Assembly (NCBI RefSeq): GCF_000829825.1 | Contig: NZ_JXSL01000024.1 | Span: 1-64,000, forward strand | Direction: 5' to 3' | Origin: Paramagnetospirillum magnetotacticum MS-1 | GTDB taxonomy: Bacteria > Pseudomonadota > Alphaproteobacteria > Rhodospirillales > Magnetospirillaceae | DNA: 64,000 nucleotides | Part shown: one piece after another, positions 47,273 to 56,050 of the stretch | Position numbering within the stretch: position 1 is the stretch's first letter | Layout: every line of letters begins with the position of its first letter | Notes under the pieces: model-generated | What the model saw: only the letters and a program-made list of their open reading frames with translations | Database searches by the model: none | What the model was told of the DNA's origin: nothing | Translations under genes and position numbers: made by a program

Positions 47273-48550
47273 ATGGGACGAGCATCGAAGCCACCACGGC
47301 TCGTAATAAGGGGAGCCAGCTGGTACATCGTCGATGAAGGCCAGAAGATCGCCTGCGGCACCCGCGACGAAGGCGAGGCTCGGCGCGCCCTGGCGCAATA
47401 CGAAGCTGGCAAGGCAACAGCAAACCATCGCGCAAAGGCTGGCGTTCCATCGGCGAACGCAGATGTGCTGATCAAACACATCCTTGAGGGATATGAGGTC
47501 AGCCGCCTTAATGATCTGAAGAAGAAGAAAAATCGCGCGGTTTATGGTGAGACTCGGATCGCCCTTTTGAAGCAGGGGATTGACGAAGCCGAGGCACATA
47601 CACAGGCCGACTTGGCCTCCAAACGGGCGGAAGCAGACGTCACCACCATCGGCAATGATCGCTTCGTCATGAAGCATTTGAAGGAATATTTTGGCCCATT
47701 GCGGCCCGGGCACATCAGCCAATCGGTGGTCGAGGAATACGCCATCCGCCGCCGGGACGCTGGCATCTCCCGGCGATCCACCGGCCAAGTTATCCGCAGA
47801 ATTGCTGACGCAACAATTGAAAAAGAATTGGTAATCCTGCGCGCTGCCTTGCGCTGGGCCGAAAAAGATGACCGCATCCGTTGGCTTGCAGGTGTTGAAG
47901 CCCCGGCCTTCACCATGCCTGTGTCTGGCGCCCGGGCCCGGATCCGGTGGTTGACCAAAACCGAAGCGGCCAAGCTGATCGCCAGTTGCCACCTGCCCCA
48001 TATCCGGTTGTTTTTCCGTATTGCCCTGGCGACTGGTGCCAGGAAGGAAGCAATCGAACAACTGCGGTGGGATCAGATCGATTTCGATCGGAACCTCATC
48101 GACTTCGGCCAAGTCGCGACTGACAACAACAAGAAGCGCCCGCTGATCCAAATGACTTCGGAAATCCGCAGGGAGCTTTGGAATGCTCAGCAGGTGGCTT
48201 GCTCCAACCATGTCATTGAATTTCGCGGCCGCTGCGCAGGTAACGTGAAAAAGTCCGTGCGCGCCGCCATCGAGAAGGCTGGGCTGAAGAGCGTCGATCC
48301 CACCGAGGACGTGGTTGGGCACATCATGAAGCATACTTTTGTCTCGTGGATGGTACAAAGCGGCAAGGCGTTCGAGGATATCGCCCTGATCCTTAATACC
48401 TCTGCCGCAACGCTGAGGCGCACTTATGCCCATGCCGACCTGACTGCGGCGGCTGACGTCGCCGATGCAGTGGCATTGGATGAGCATATTCAGCGGATTG
48501 AATGGCAGCCCACGACCGCCCTCCTCCTGTCCAAGGATGCGGCCGCCTGA
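47273..48550 (+). CDS. int: Tyrosine recombinase/integrase of the mobile element
   Basis: 425 residues. An N-terminal SAM-like core-binding region (~60-200) and a C-terminal catalytic domain with R257 in ATGARKEAIEQLRW and nucleophile Y385 in LRRTYAHADL. The usual HxLR box reads GHIMKHTF, giving H350 and Lys at 353 where Arg is expected. The later LLGH box reads ILNT, so the usual His/Trp is Thr376. It is therefore a divergent enzyme. It sits 147 bp from a tRNA-Val fragment, as expected for a tRNA-targeting element, and probably catalyses its integration and excision. Confidence 0.88.
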   Translation: MGRASKPPRLVIRGASWYIVDEGQKIACGTRDEGEARRALAQYEAGKATANHRAKAGVPSANADVLIKHILEGYEVSRLNDLKKKKNRAVYGETRIALLKQGIDEAEAHTQADLASKRAEADVTTIGNDRFVMKHLKEYFGPLRPGHISQSVVEEYAIRRRDAGISRRSTGQVIRRIADATIEKELVILRAALRWAEKDDRIRWLAGVEAPAFTMPVSGARARIRWLTKTEAAKLIASCHLPHIRLFFRIALATGARKEAIEQLRWDQIDFDRNLIDFGQVATDNNKKRPLIQMTSEIRRELWNAQQVACSNHVIEFRGRCAGNVKKSVRAAIEKAGLKSVDPTEDVVGHIMKHTFVSWMVQSGKAFEDIALILNTSAATLRRTYAHADLTAAADVADAVALDEHIQRIEWQPTTALLLSKDAAA

Positions 48551-48594
48551 CATCACCCTTGTCCGGAAATCCAGGAATATCCGACTGATTGAAT

Positions 48595-48608
48595 CAGGAC
48601 AATTGTCC
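48595..48608. repeat. Palindrome GGACAATTGTCC downstream of integrase
   Basis: A perfect 12-bp palindrome (48597-48608) that includes a fourth CAGGACA copy (48595-48601). Together with the copies at 47191-47221 it brackets the integrase gene. Confidence 0.35.
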
Positions 48609-48661
48609 CGAAACTAGGTAAACACACGGCTCTAAACGGCACTCTACGGTCATCGCTAAAA

Positions 48662-48685
48662 ATTGTAAGGGATTGAAGTTACAAT
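48662..48685. repeat. Inverted repeat next to the attachment site
   Basis: ATTGTAA, 10 nt, TTACAAT. It lies 12 bp to the left of the tRNA fragment, on the element side, so it may be an integrase or Xis binding site. It could also act as a weak hairpin after int. Confidence 0.35.
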
Positions 48686-48696
48686 CTATCGCCACC

Positions 48697-48741
48697 TTCA
48701 CACGGGAGGGGTCGCAAGTTCAATCCTTGCATCGCCCACCA
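48697..48741 (+). other. attR: Right attachment site: 3' part of a tRNA-Val(CAC) gene
   Basis: From 48697 the sequence reads as a tRNA 3' half: anticodon loop TTCACAC (anticodon CAC), 3' anticodon stem GGGAG, variable GGGTC, T arm GCAAG-TTCAATC-CTTGC, acceptor ATCGCCC, discriminator A and CCA. Upstream there is no D arm or matching 5' acceptor strand (GGGCGAT expected), and the 5' anticodon stem does not pair. It is thus the leftover of a tRNA gene displaced by integration. The intact tRNA should be at the other end of the element, to the left and outside this window. Confidence 0.75.
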
Positions 48742-48765
48742 TTTCCCCCCGGAACGCATCGACGA

Positions 48766-49392
48766 TCACCGAATCTCGGCGCCGACAGCCCTGATCCGGC
48801 GCAGTCTCTCCTCCTCAGAAGCATCCTCGGGAATGCGGGACAGTTCCGCGAATCCCTTTCGGGTACAGCGGCGCTCGCCCCAGGGGATTGGCAGGCGGGG
48901 CAGACGCAAGGGCGAGACCACGCCCTCCACCCATCGTTCGAACAGCCTTAGACTGGCGCCATAGACCAGTTCCGACAGGCGCGTCATATCCGCATCGGGC
49001 GGAATGGCAAAGCTTTCCACATCGCAGATGATCCCGGAATCCGCCCGCGCCGCCATTTCGTGCAAAGTCGCGCCGAACTGGGTGACGCCGTCGTAAAGGG
49101 CAAAGCTGACCGGAGCCCAGCCGGGATAATCCGGCGGGCCGGGATGGATGTTATAGGCGCCGTAACCCAGGCCCTCCAGCGCCGCCACCGGCACGATCTC
49201 GGGAAAGAGAAAAGCCAAAAGCCGGGCCGAACCCAGTTCCGCAGGCAAGTCCTTCACCGAGGCGATCTCCATCACCCGGATCATGGGCTCGGCACGGCGC
49301 AGCCTGTCGGCCAGAACCGGGCGTTCGGCTTCTCCCGCCAGCAAAAGAATGGTATCGAGCATGGCACCCCGGCCTTTGTATTTCGCCATCAT
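48766..49392 (-). CDS. Formyltransferase-family protein
   Basis: 208 residues. YNIHPGPPDYPGWAPVSFALYDG carries the Asn-x-His of formyltransferases (Fmt/PurN superfamily), with a downstream ADSGIICDVE segment that could supply the Asp. It is shorter than methionyl-tRNA formyltransferase and lacks the SLLP loop, so the acceptor is probably different. It lies just beyond the attachment site and is divergent from trpG. A start at the downstream Met (position 11) is also possible. Confidence 0.7.
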   Translation of the reverse strand: MMAKYKGRGAMLDTILLLAGEAERPVLADRLRRAEPMIRVMEIASVKDLPAELGSARLLAFLFPEIVPVAALEGLGYGAYNIHPGPPDYPGWAPVSFALYDGVTQFGATLHEMAARADSGIICDVESFAIPPDADMTRLSELVYGASLRLFERWVEGVVSPLRLPRLPIPWGERRCTRKGFAELSRIPEDASEEERLRRIRAVGAEIR

Positions 49393-49495
49393 GCTACCCT
49401 GCCCGTGGAATCCGTCAAACGGCGTGTGCCAAGCTTGACGCGCCGAAGCCGCCTCTGCATTCTTCCGGCCTGGATTTCTTGCAGGCGTGACGCCG

Positions 49496-50086
49496 ATGTT
49501 TCTTCTGATCGATAATTACGACAGCTTCACCTACAACCTCTGGCACTACCTGGGCGAGCTGGGGGCCGAGGTGGTGGTCAAGCGCAACGACGCGCTCACC
49601 GTCGATCAGGTCCTGGCCCTGCGGCCCCAGGGCATCGTCATTTCGCCCGGTCCCTGCGACCCCGACCGGGCTGGCATCTGCCTGGATCTCATCAAGCGCG
49701 CCGCCGGCATCATCCCGCTGTTCGGGGTCTGCCTGGGCCATCAGGCCATCGGCCAGGCCTTCGGCGGCAAGGTGGTGCGCGCACCCAAGCCCATGCATGG
49801 CAAGGTCGATACCATCACCCATAACGACACCGGCGTGTTCAAGGGCCTGCCCAGCCCGTTCCGCGCCACCCGCTACCACTCGCTGGTGGTGGAGAGGGAA
49901 AGCTTCCCCGACTGCCTGCAGGTCTCGGCCTGGGCGGGTGACGGGCTGGTCATGGGTCTGACCCATAAGGAACTGCCCATCTGGGGCGTCCAGTTCCATC
50001 CCGAAAGCATCGAGACCGAGCACGGCCACGCCATGCTGCGCAATTTCATCGACTTCACCACGACCCGAACCGGACAGGCCGCCTGA
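49496..50086 (+). CDS. trpG: Anthranilate synthase component II (glutamine amidotransferase)
   Basis: 196 residues. A class I glutamine amidotransferase with [13 protein letters not shown] at the N-terminus, nucleophile Cys in [10 protein letters not shown], and His/Glu in [13 protein letters not shown]. It supplies ammonia to TrpE for anthranilate synthesis, the first step to tryptophan, and in many bacteria also serves aminodeoxychorismate synthase. trpE is not in the window. ATG 49496 has a weak GCAGG upstream; a GTG three codons earlier is possible. Its stop shares a base with the trpD ATG. Confidence 0.93.
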   Translation: MFLLIDNYDSFTYNLWHYLGELGAEVVVKRNDALTVDQVLALRPQGIVISPGPCDPDRAGICLDLIKRAAGIIPLFGVCLGHQAIGQAFGGKVVRAPKPMHGKVDTITHNDTGVFKGLPSPFRATRYHSLVVERESFPDCLQVSAWAGDGLVMGLTHKELPIWGVQFHPESIETEHGHAMLRNFIDFTTTRTGQAA

Positions 50087-51126
50087 TGAGTACCGCCCCC
50101 GTTACCCTTGCCCTGATGAAGGAAATCCTGGGCCGCATCGCCGTCGGCGCCAGCCTGTCCGAAACCCAGGCCGAGGAAGTCTTCGAAATCATCATGTCGG
50201 GCGACGCCACCCCGGCCCAGATCGGCGGGTTGCTCATGGGGCTGCGGGTCAGGGGCGAGACGGTGGAGGAGATCACCGGGGCGGCGCGCATCATGCGGGC
50301 CAAGGCCCTGAAGATCGAAGCACCGCCCGGCGCCGTGGACATCGTCGGCACGGGCGGCGACGAGGCCGGGACCTACAACATCTCCACCGCCGCCTCCTTC
50401 GTGGTCGCCGCCTGCGGCGTGCCCGTGGCCAAGCACGGCAACCGGGCGGTGTCGTCCAAATCGGGCGCCTCGGATGTGCTGACCGCTTTGGGCGTCAATA
50501 TCGACGCCGATTTCGCTTTGGTGCGCGAAACCCTGTGGGAGAACAAGGTCGGCTTCCTGATGGCGCCGCGCCACCACAACGCCATGCGCCATGTGGCCGG
50601 TGCGCGGGGAGAATTGGGGACCCGCACCATCTTCAACCTGCTGGGGCCGCTGTCCAATCCGGCCGGAACCACCCGTCAGGTGGTGGGCGTCTTCGCCGAG
50701 CGCTGGGTCGAGCCGCTGGCCCGTGTGCTGGGCCGCCTGGGCGCCGAGCATGCCTGGGTGGTGCACGGCAGCGACGGCCTGGACGAACTGACCACCACCG
50801 GCCCCACCAAGGTGGCCGAGTTCAAAGGGGGAGAGGTCCGCCTCTTCACCGTGACGCCGGAGGAGGTGGGGCTCAAGCGCGCCGCCGCCGCCGATCTGAA
50901 GGGCGGAGATTCCGCCACCAATGCCGCCGCGCTCAAAGGCCTCCTCAAAGGGGAACAGGGAGCCTATCGCGATATCGTCGTGCTAAATTCCGCCGCCGCC
51001 CTGGTGGTGGCCGGAAAGGTCGGCAGCTTGAGCGAGGGTGCGCGCGCGGCGGAACAGGCCATCGATCGGGGCGAGGCCGAAGCCGTGCTTGACCGCATGA
51101 TCGCCATCACCAACCGGACGGCCTGA
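50086..51126 (+). CDS. trpD: Anthranilate phosphoribosyltransferase
   Basis: 346 residues, usual length. It transfers phosphoribose from PRPP to anthranilate. The Gly-rich PRPP loop (DIVGTGGDEAGTYNIS), KHGNRAVSSKSGASD and the RTIFNLLGPLSNPA segment are all present. It is translated from an ATG overlapping the trpG stop, and trpC follows 4 nt later. Confidence 0.95.
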   Translation: MSTAPVTLALMKEILGRIAVGASLSETQAEEVFEIIMSGDATPAQIGGLLMGLRVRGETVEEITGAARIMRAKALKIEAPPGAVDIVGTGGDEAGTYNISTAASFVVAACGVPVAKHGNRAVSSKSGASDVLTALGVNIDADFALVRETLWENKVGFLMAPRHHNAMRHVAGARGELGTRTIFNLLGPLSNPAGTTRQVVGVFAERWVEPLARVLGRLGAEHAWVVHGSDGLDELTTTGPTKVAEFKGGEVRLFTVTPEEVGLKRAAAADLKGGDSATNAAALKGLLKGEQGAYRDIVVLNSAAALVVAGKVGSLSEGARAAEQAIDRGEAEAVLDRMIAITNRTA

Positions 51127-51130
51127 CACC

Positions 51131-51946
51131 ATGAACGCCACCCCCACCATCCTCGACCGCATCTGCGCCGAAAAACGCAAACAGGTTGCCGAACAGAAGA
51201 GCCGACGCCCCATCCAGGAACTGCTGAAGCGCGCCCAGGATCAGGCGCCGCCACGCGGTTTCGCCGCTTCCCTGGACCGCAAGGTCGCCGAAATCGGCTG
51301 GGGCCTGATCACCGAGATCAAGAAGGCCTCGCCCTCGGCCGGTGTGATCCGCGCCGACTTCAAGCCGGAATTCCTGGCGCGCGCCTATCAGCGCGGCGGG
51401 GCCGCCTGCCTGTCGGTGCTGACCGATCAGAAGTTCTTTCAAGGCACCGACGCCGATCTGGGCGCCGCGCGCTCGGCCTGCGACATCCCGGTGTTGCGCA
51501 AGGACTTCATGGTCGATCCCTACCAGATCGTCGAAGCCCGCGCGCTGGGCGCCGATTGCGTCTTGCTGATCGTCGCCTCGCTGACCGATGCCGAGCTCAG
51601 CCAGATGGAAGACATCGCGCTCGGCTACGGCATGGATGTGCTGATCGAGGTCCATAACGAGGCCGAGCTGGAGCGGGCCTTGAAGCTCAAATCCCCGCTG
51701 ATCGGCATCAATAACCGCGACCTCAAGATCATGAAGACCGATCTGGCCACCACCGAGCGTCTGGTCCCTCTGATCCCCGAGGGCAAGATCGTCGTCTCGG
51801 AAAGCGGCCTGGAAGGTCCTGGCGATCTGCGCCGCATGGCCGCCGTGGGTGTCCGGCGTTTCCTGATCGGCGAGGCCCTGATGCGTCGCCCCGATGTGGA
51901 ACAGGCGGTCAAGATCTTGCTGGCTGGCGCGGGTCCGGCCACCTGA
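51131..51946 (+). CDS. trpC: Indole-3-glycerol phosphate synthase
   Basis: 271 residues, a monofunctional TIM-barrel enzyme (no fused TrpF). Catalytic segments [42 protein letters not shown] and VSESGL are all seen. It closes the indole ring in tryptophan synthesis. The stop shares a base with the moaC ATG, joining tryptophan and molybdopterin genes in one transcript. Confidence 0.95.
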   Translation: MNATPTILDRICAEKRKQVAEQKSRRPIQELLKRAQDQAPPRGFAASLDRKVAEIGWGLITEIKKASPSAGVIRADFKPEFLARAYQRGGAACLSVLTDQKFFQGTDADLGAARSACDIPVLRKDFMVDPYQIVEARALGADCVLLIVASLTDAELSQMEDIALGYGMDVLIEVHNEAELERALKLKSPLIGINNRDLKIMKTDLATTERLVPLIPEGKIVVSESGLEGPGDLRRMAAVGVRRFLIGEALMRRPDVEQAVKILLAGAGPAT

Positions 51947-52443
51947 TGGGCGCCCCCACGACCAAGGATGGCCTCACCCATTTCGACCCGGACGGCAATG
52001 CCGTCATGGTCGATGTCTCGGCCAAGGCGGAAACCGCCCGTGTGGCGGTGGCGCGTGGCTCGGTGGTCATGGCGCCTGAAACCCTGGCCCTGATCGCGGC
52101 GCGCGGCATGAAGAAGGGCGATGTACTGAGCGTCGCCCAACTGGCCGGGATCATGGGCGCCAAGCGCACCCCCGACCTGATTCCGCTCTGCCACCCGCTG
52201 GCACTGTCCTCGGTCGGCGTCGAGCTCAGCCTTGATACCGACGCCTCGGCCGTCCATATCGAAGCCACCTGCAAGCTGGTAGGACGCACCGGGGTTGAGA
52301 TGGAGGCGCTGACCGCCGTCTCGGTGGCGGCGCTCACCGTCTACGACATGTGCAAGGCGGTGGATAAATCCATGCGCATCGAGAATATCCGCCTGATTCA
52401 CAAATCGGGCGGCAAATCAGGCATCTACGAGGCCAAGGAATGA
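51946..52443 (+). CDS. moaC: Cyclic pyranopterin monophosphate synthase
   Basis: 165 residues. It catalyses the second half of the first step of molybdenum cofactor synthesis, acting after MoaA. Typical segments [44 protein letters not shown] and the Lys-rich IHKSGGKSG end are present. It overlaps moeA by 4 nt. Confidence 0.95.
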   Translation: MGAPTTKDGLTHFDPDGNAVMVDVSAKAETARVAVARGSVVMAPETLALIAARGMKKGDVLSVAQLAGIMGAKRTPDLIPLCHPLALSSVGVELSLDTDASAVHIEATCKLVGRTGVEMEALTAVSVAALTVYDMCKAVDKSMRIENIRLIHKSGGKSGIYEAKE

Positions 52444-53642
52444 TCTCCGTCGAGGTGGCGCGCGAAACCCTGCTGACCGGCATCAAGCCGGTGGGCACCG
52501 AGGTGATTTCCCTGTCCCAGGCCACGGGCCGCATCCTGGCCGAGGACCTGACGGCGCGCGTTTCTCATCCGCCGGTGGCGGTCTCGGCCATGGACGGTTA
52601 TGCGGTCCGGGCCGAGGATCTGGCCCAGGTTCCTCATACCCTCCAGATGATCGGCCAATCCGCCGCCGGAGCCGCCTTCACCGGAACGGTGGGGCCTGGA
52701 CAATGCATCCGCATCTTCACAGGCGCCCCGGTGCCTAAAGGCGCCGACGCCGTCATCATGCAGGAGAACACCCGCCGGGACGCCGAGCGCATCGAGATCC
52801 TGACCTCCGCTCCTGCGGGCCGCCATGTGCGCCCCGCCGGTCTCGACTTCGCGGCTGGCGACATGCTGATTCCGGCGGGAACGGTCATGGGCGGGCGCAC
52901 CGTCGGTCTGGCGGCGGCCATGAACATTCCCAACCTGCTGGTGCGCCGCAAGCCCCGTATCGCCATCCTGTCCACCGGTGACGAGATCGTCCTGCCCGGT
53001 GATCAGCCCGGCCCCTCCCAGATCGTCGGCAGTAACGGCCCCGGTCTGGCCGCCATGGTCACCGCGCTGGGCGCCGAGGCCATCCATCTGGGCATCGCCA
53101 AGGACACCCGGGATTCGCTGGACACCATGATCAAGGCGGCGGCGGGCGCCGATATGCTGGTCACCACGGGCGGCGCCTCGGTGGGCGACTATGATCTGGT
53201 GCAGGACGCGCTGAAGAGCGCGGGCATGAATCTCGGCTTCTATCAGGTGGCCATGCGGCCGGGAAAGCCGCTGATGTTCGGCGACATGAAGGGCATTCCC
53301 GTTCTCGGCCTGCCGGGCAATCCGGTCTCGTCCATGGTCTGCGCCATCATCTTCCTCGAGCCCGCCATCCGGGCACTGACCGGGCGGTCCACCGTCACCC
53401 AGGCCATCAATGCCCTGCTGGGCCGCGATCTGCCGCCCAATGACGCCCGCATGGAATTCATGCGCGGCACCCTGGAACGCACCGATGACGGTCTGGTGGT
53501 GGCCCTGCCCTTCGAACAGCAAGACAGCGCCGTCATCTCGGGATTGGCGCGGGCCACCTGTCTGGTGGTGCGCCCCCCCCATGCCCCCACCGCCCAGATG
53601 GGCGACATGGTGCAGGTCATTCCGCTGCCCGCCGTTCTCTGA
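52440..53642 (+). CDS. moeA: Molybdopterin molybdenumtransferase
   Basis: 400 residues, full length. It inserts molybdate into adenylated molybdopterin. Domain landmarks are [12 protein letters not shown] near the N-terminus, [15 protein letters not shown], the STGDE motif (ILSTGDEI), [12 protein letters not shown] and [12 protein letters not shown]. It sits last of the moa/moe pair; lexA begins 140 bp downstream with its own operator. Confidence 0.94.
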   Translation: MISVEVARETLLTGIKPVGTEVISLSQATGRILAEDLTARVSHPPVAVSAMDGYAVRAEDLAQVPHTLQMIGQSAAGAAFTGTVGPGQCIRIFTGAPVPKGADAVIMQENTRRDAERIEILTSAPAGRHVRPAGLDFAAGDMLIPAGTVMGGRTVGLAAAMNIPNLLVRRKPRIAILSTGDEIVLPGDQPGPSQIVGSNGPGLAAMVTALGAEAIHLGIAKDTRDSLDTMIKAAAGADMLVTTGGASVGDYDLVQDALKSAGMNLGFYQVAMRPGKPLMFGDMKGIPVLGLPGNPVSSMVCAIIFLEPAIRALTGRSTVTQAINALLGRDLPPNDARMEFMRGTLERTDDGLVVALPFEQQDSAVISGLARATCLVVRPPHAPTAQMGDMVQVIPLPAVL

Positions 53643-53733
53643 GTTCCCCAGGCTCTTAGGGAAACAAAACGGAATCATCCGTGCAAATTCCCCTTGACCA
53701 TCAGGAGGAACGCGAATAGAACAAAAGCAGATG

Positions 53734-53748
53734 GTTTGTTCTTTGTTC
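53734..53748 (+). promoter_or_regulatory. Candidate LexA (SOS) box upstream of lexA
   Basis: GTTT-GTTCTTT-GTTC, one mismatch from the alphaproteobacterial GTTC-N7-GTTC consensus, 34 bp before the lexA start. A further GTTC-CCG-GAAC overlaps it to the right. Autoregulation of lexA through such a box is the general rule. Confidence 0.55.
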
Positions 53749-53781
53749 CCGGAACAGACTCACGGAAGGGGGAAAACCGCG

Positions 53782-54489
53782 ATGCTGACCCGCAAGCAAT
53801 ATGAATTGTTGATGTTCATCGACGAACGGCTTCGCGCCACCGGAATTTCCCCCTCCTTCGACGAGATGAAGGACGCACTGGACCTCAAGTCCAAGTCGGG
53901 CATCCATCGCCTGATCACCGGGTTGGAGGAACGCGGCTTCATCCGCCGCCTCGCCCACCGCGCCCGCGCCCTGGAAGTGGTCCGCCTGCCGGAAAACCGC
54001 CATGACCAGACCCTGCCGCCACCCGCAAAGGCCTTTGCCCCCAATGTGATCAAGGGCGGCTTCGCCAGCCAGCAATTGGTGGGCGCGCCGGTGGCCGTGC
54101 CGTCGGACTCGGTCAGCCTGCCGCTTTACGGCAAGATCGCTGCCGGTACCGCCATCGAGGCGCTGAGCGATCACTCCCGCAGCATCGACATCCCCGCCTC
54201 CATGCTGGGCAGCGGCAATCACTACGCGCTCACCGTCGAGGGCGATTCCATGATCGAGGCTGGCATCAATGACGGCGACACCGTGGTCATCCGCTCCTGC
54301 GACAGCGCCGAAACGGGAACCATCGTGGTCGCCCTGGTGGACGACACCGAGGTGACGCTGAAGCGCCTGCGCCGCAAGGGCACCTCGGTCGCCCTGGAAC
54401 CCGCCAACAAGGCCTATGAGACCCGCGTCCTGCCCCCCGACCGGGTCAAGGTCCAGGGCCGCCTCGTCGGCCTGCTTCGGAGCTACTGA
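53782..54489 (+). CDS. lexA: LexA SOS repressor
   Basis: 235 residues. The N-terminal winged helix ([20 protein letters not shown], then [18 protein letters not shown]) binds SOS boxes. The C-terminal S24-type peptidase has the Ala-Gly cleavage site in [10 protein letters not shown], catalytic Ser in [11 protein letters not shown] and Lys in [10 protein letters not shown]. RecA-stimulated self-cleavage derepresses DNA-repair genes. The start is placed at MLTRKQ; the ORF upstream runs through the SOS box. Confidence 0.95.
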   Translation: MLTRKQYELLMFIDERLRATGISPSFDEMKDALDLKSKSGIHRLITGLEERGFIRRLAHRARALEVVRLPENRHDQTLPPPAKAFAPNVIKGGFASQQLVGAPVAVPSDSVSLPLYGKIAAGTAIEALSDHSRSIDIPASMLGSGNHYALTVEGDSMIEAGINDGDTVVIRSCDSAETGTIVVALVDDTEVTLKRLRRKGTSVALEPANKAYETRVLPPDRVKVQGRLVGLLRSY

Positions 54490-54490
54490 A

Positions 54491-54697
54491 ATGGGAAGCT
54501 TTCGCCCCCTTCGCTTCGGCTTCACCGCCGATGGCAATCCGGCCCAGGACGGCCGCGCCGAGATGAGCGTCACCTATCTGGGCCGCGTCTCGCGCCGCCA
54601 GGCCGAGGCCGACGCAAGGCGCAGATTCGAGGAATGGTCCCGTCTGGGCAATTCCCTGTCCCGCCTGCGCGGCGCCAATCAGGTCGTGCTGGGGTAG
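54491..54697 (+). CDS. Small conserved-looking protein after lexA
   Basis: 68 residues starting 1 nt after the lexA stop, basic and without a signal peptide. It contains MSVTYLGRVSRRQAEADARRRFEEW, which looks like a short strand followed by an amphipathic helix. Close coupling to lexA and normal codon use support it. Family not recognised. Confidence 0.55.
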   Translation: MGSFRPLRFGFTADGNPAQDGRAEMSVTYLGRVSRRQAEADARRRFEEWSRLGNSLSRLRGANQVVLG

Positions 54698-54702
54698 TTT
54701 CT

Positions 54703-54780
54703 GTGGGCTCCGCCCACGCCCGCAAAGGGCCCAAGGCCCTTTGATCCCCTTGGATTATTGGGAATGGGTCGAGGGACTTA
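54703..54780. repeat. Palindromic repeat block, left copy of an inverted pair
   Basis: Two hairpins in series, GTGGGC-TCC-GCCCAC and CAAAGGGCC-CAA-GGCCCTTTG, then GATCCCCTT ... GAGGGACTTA. The same series occurs in reverse orientation at 55948-56024, so the pair flanks the AsmA-like gene. It may also end the lexA transcript. Confidence 0.65.
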
Positions 54781-54816
54781 GAGCTTGTCTGAAGCAAGCT
54801 GAATCAACACCATTTC

Positions 54817-54911
54817 ACCGTCATCCCGGCCTTGAGCCGGGATCCAGGGGGAGCAACATCAAGCGTTACTGCTCGCGACTCCTGGGTCCCGGGTCGAGCC
54901 CGGGACGACGA
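54817..54911. repeat. REP/BIME-like palindromic pair
   Basis: CGTCATCCCGGC-CTTGA-GCCGGGAT, then ~40 nt, then GGTCCCGGGTCGAGCCCGGGACGACG in the opposite orientation. This is the usual form of paired REP elements in proteobacterial intergenic DNA. The rest of 54698-55066 holds no gene. Confidence 0.65.
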
Positions 54912-55021
54912 GGCAAAGTGGTACAGCCTCAAGTCGGGCAGACTAAAAAGACACGACGCGACAGGTCCCCGGCGGGTGCAGGGCAGCACTCCGCGGCCTT
55001 TTCTTTCATCTTCAAAGCAAA

Positions 55022-55057
55022 GCCCCCCGGACCATGCGATCCGGGGGGCCTTTTCTT
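55022..55057. terminator. Bidirectional Rho-independent terminator
   Basis: GCCCCCCGGA, 8-nt loop, TCCGGGGGGC, followed on the plus strand by CTTTTCTT and on the minus strand by TTTGCTTTG. It lies about 10 bp past the stop of the minus-strand AsmA-like gene and can also stop plus-strand transcripts from lexA. Confidence 0.8.
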
Positions 55058-55066
55058 CAGCCGATC

Positions 55067-55825
55067 CTACTTCCCGAACAGGCCCTTGACCGCACCGGCC
55101 GCGTCGCCGGGAACCAGGGCCTTGGCCTTGTCGCCGACCCCACCCAGCAGATTACCGAAGCTGGTGGCGGATTTCAGCGCGCCATTGACCAGGGAATCCA
55201 TGACCTTCTGGGCCACCTGGGCGGAAGAAGCGCCGCCCGAATCCTTGCCGATATTGGTCAGCACGATATCGCCCAGCTTGGCCGTGCCCTCGGCGCCGGG
55301 AATGCCGCCCGCCGCCAACTTGACCTGACCGCCGGTGATGGCCAGACGCTCAATGACCAGCTTCTTTTCTTCGTCCTTGGAAGCAGTCTTGGCGGGTTCG
55401 GCCTTGGCATCGCTGCCGCCATGCTTGGCGGTGAAGGCCTTCACGTTCTTCTGAATGGCGTCGATATTGCTGCCGCCTGAGGCCATCTCATAGGCCACGA
55501 AGGGCGAGGCCACGGTGATGTCCTTGACCACGATGGGGTTCTTGTTGAGCGAACCGGTATCGAGCGCCAGGGCGATCTCGCCCAGCCGGATGGCGGGATC
55601 CGACGAGAAACCGGGCGGATTGGCGACCGTCAGGCCCGCGATGGAGCCCTTGCCCTCGGACAGCGAGATTTTCACCGCGCCGACGGAAACCTTCACCCCG
55701 GTCACCTGGGAGCCCACATCCTCGATCACCTTCTTGACGATGGAGTCCAGCGACGACAGCAGGAACACCGCCGCCCCGATGATCACCGTCACCACAACAC
55801 CGGCACCAATAAGCAGCTTACGCAT
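55067..55825 (-). CDS. Membrane-anchored AsmA-like protein
   Basis: 252 residues. One N-terminal membrane segment (LLIGAGVVVTVIIGAAVFLL), then a periplasmic part with the AsmA/DUF748-type start (VSVGAVKISLSEGKGSIAGLTVANPPGF). A Lys/Ala linker lies at ~140-155, and the C-terminus is Gly/Ala-rich with predicted helices. AsmA-like proteins act in envelope lipid or outer-membrane homeostasis; this is much shorter than AsmA itself. It stands alone between two inverted palindromic blocks. Confidence 0.6.
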   Translation of the reverse strand: MRKLLIGAGVVVTVIIGAAVFLLSSLDSIVKKVIEDVGSQVTGVKVSVGAVKISLSEGKGSIAGLTVANPPGFSSDPAIRLGEIALALDTGSLNKNPIVVKDITVASPFVAYEMASGGSNIDAIQKNVKAFTAKHGGSDAKAEPAKTASKDEEKKLVIERLAITGGQVKLAAGGIPGAEGTAKLGDIVLTNIGKDSGGASSAQVAQKVMDSLVNGALKSATSFGNLLGGVGDKAKALVPGDAAGAVKGLFGK

Positions 55826-55919
55826 GGAAAGCCCCCGACCATGATTAACGAGCGCTCAGTGTGAGCCGGGGCGCCGGGAATGTCGATAGGGCTAAGGACC
55901 GAGCCTCCCCGGCGTTAAC

Positions 55920-56024
55920 TGCAGGGCCCGGCCCTGCACCCGCCAGGGACTTAGTCCCTGGACCCCATTCCGATGAAGGGGATCAAAGGGCCCAAGGCCC
56001 TTTGCGGGTGTGGGCGGAGCCCAC
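55920..56024. repeat. Run of four hairpins, right copy of an inverted pair
   Basis: In order: TGCAGGG/CCCTGCA, CCAGGGAC/GTCCCTGG, CAAAGGGCC/GGCCCTTTG and GTGGGC/GCCCAC. The last two with their spacer mirror 54703-54780. It lies just past the end of the benzoate-CoA ligase gene and probably contributes to termination there. Confidence 0.6.
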
Positions 56025-56050
56025 AAAGACCTTAAACGTTAGGCGGCTCC

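Noticed and set aside
48662-48741. Complete tRNA gene
   Set aside because: Only the 3' half fits; there is no D arm or 5' acceptor strand, and the 5' anticodon stem does not pair.
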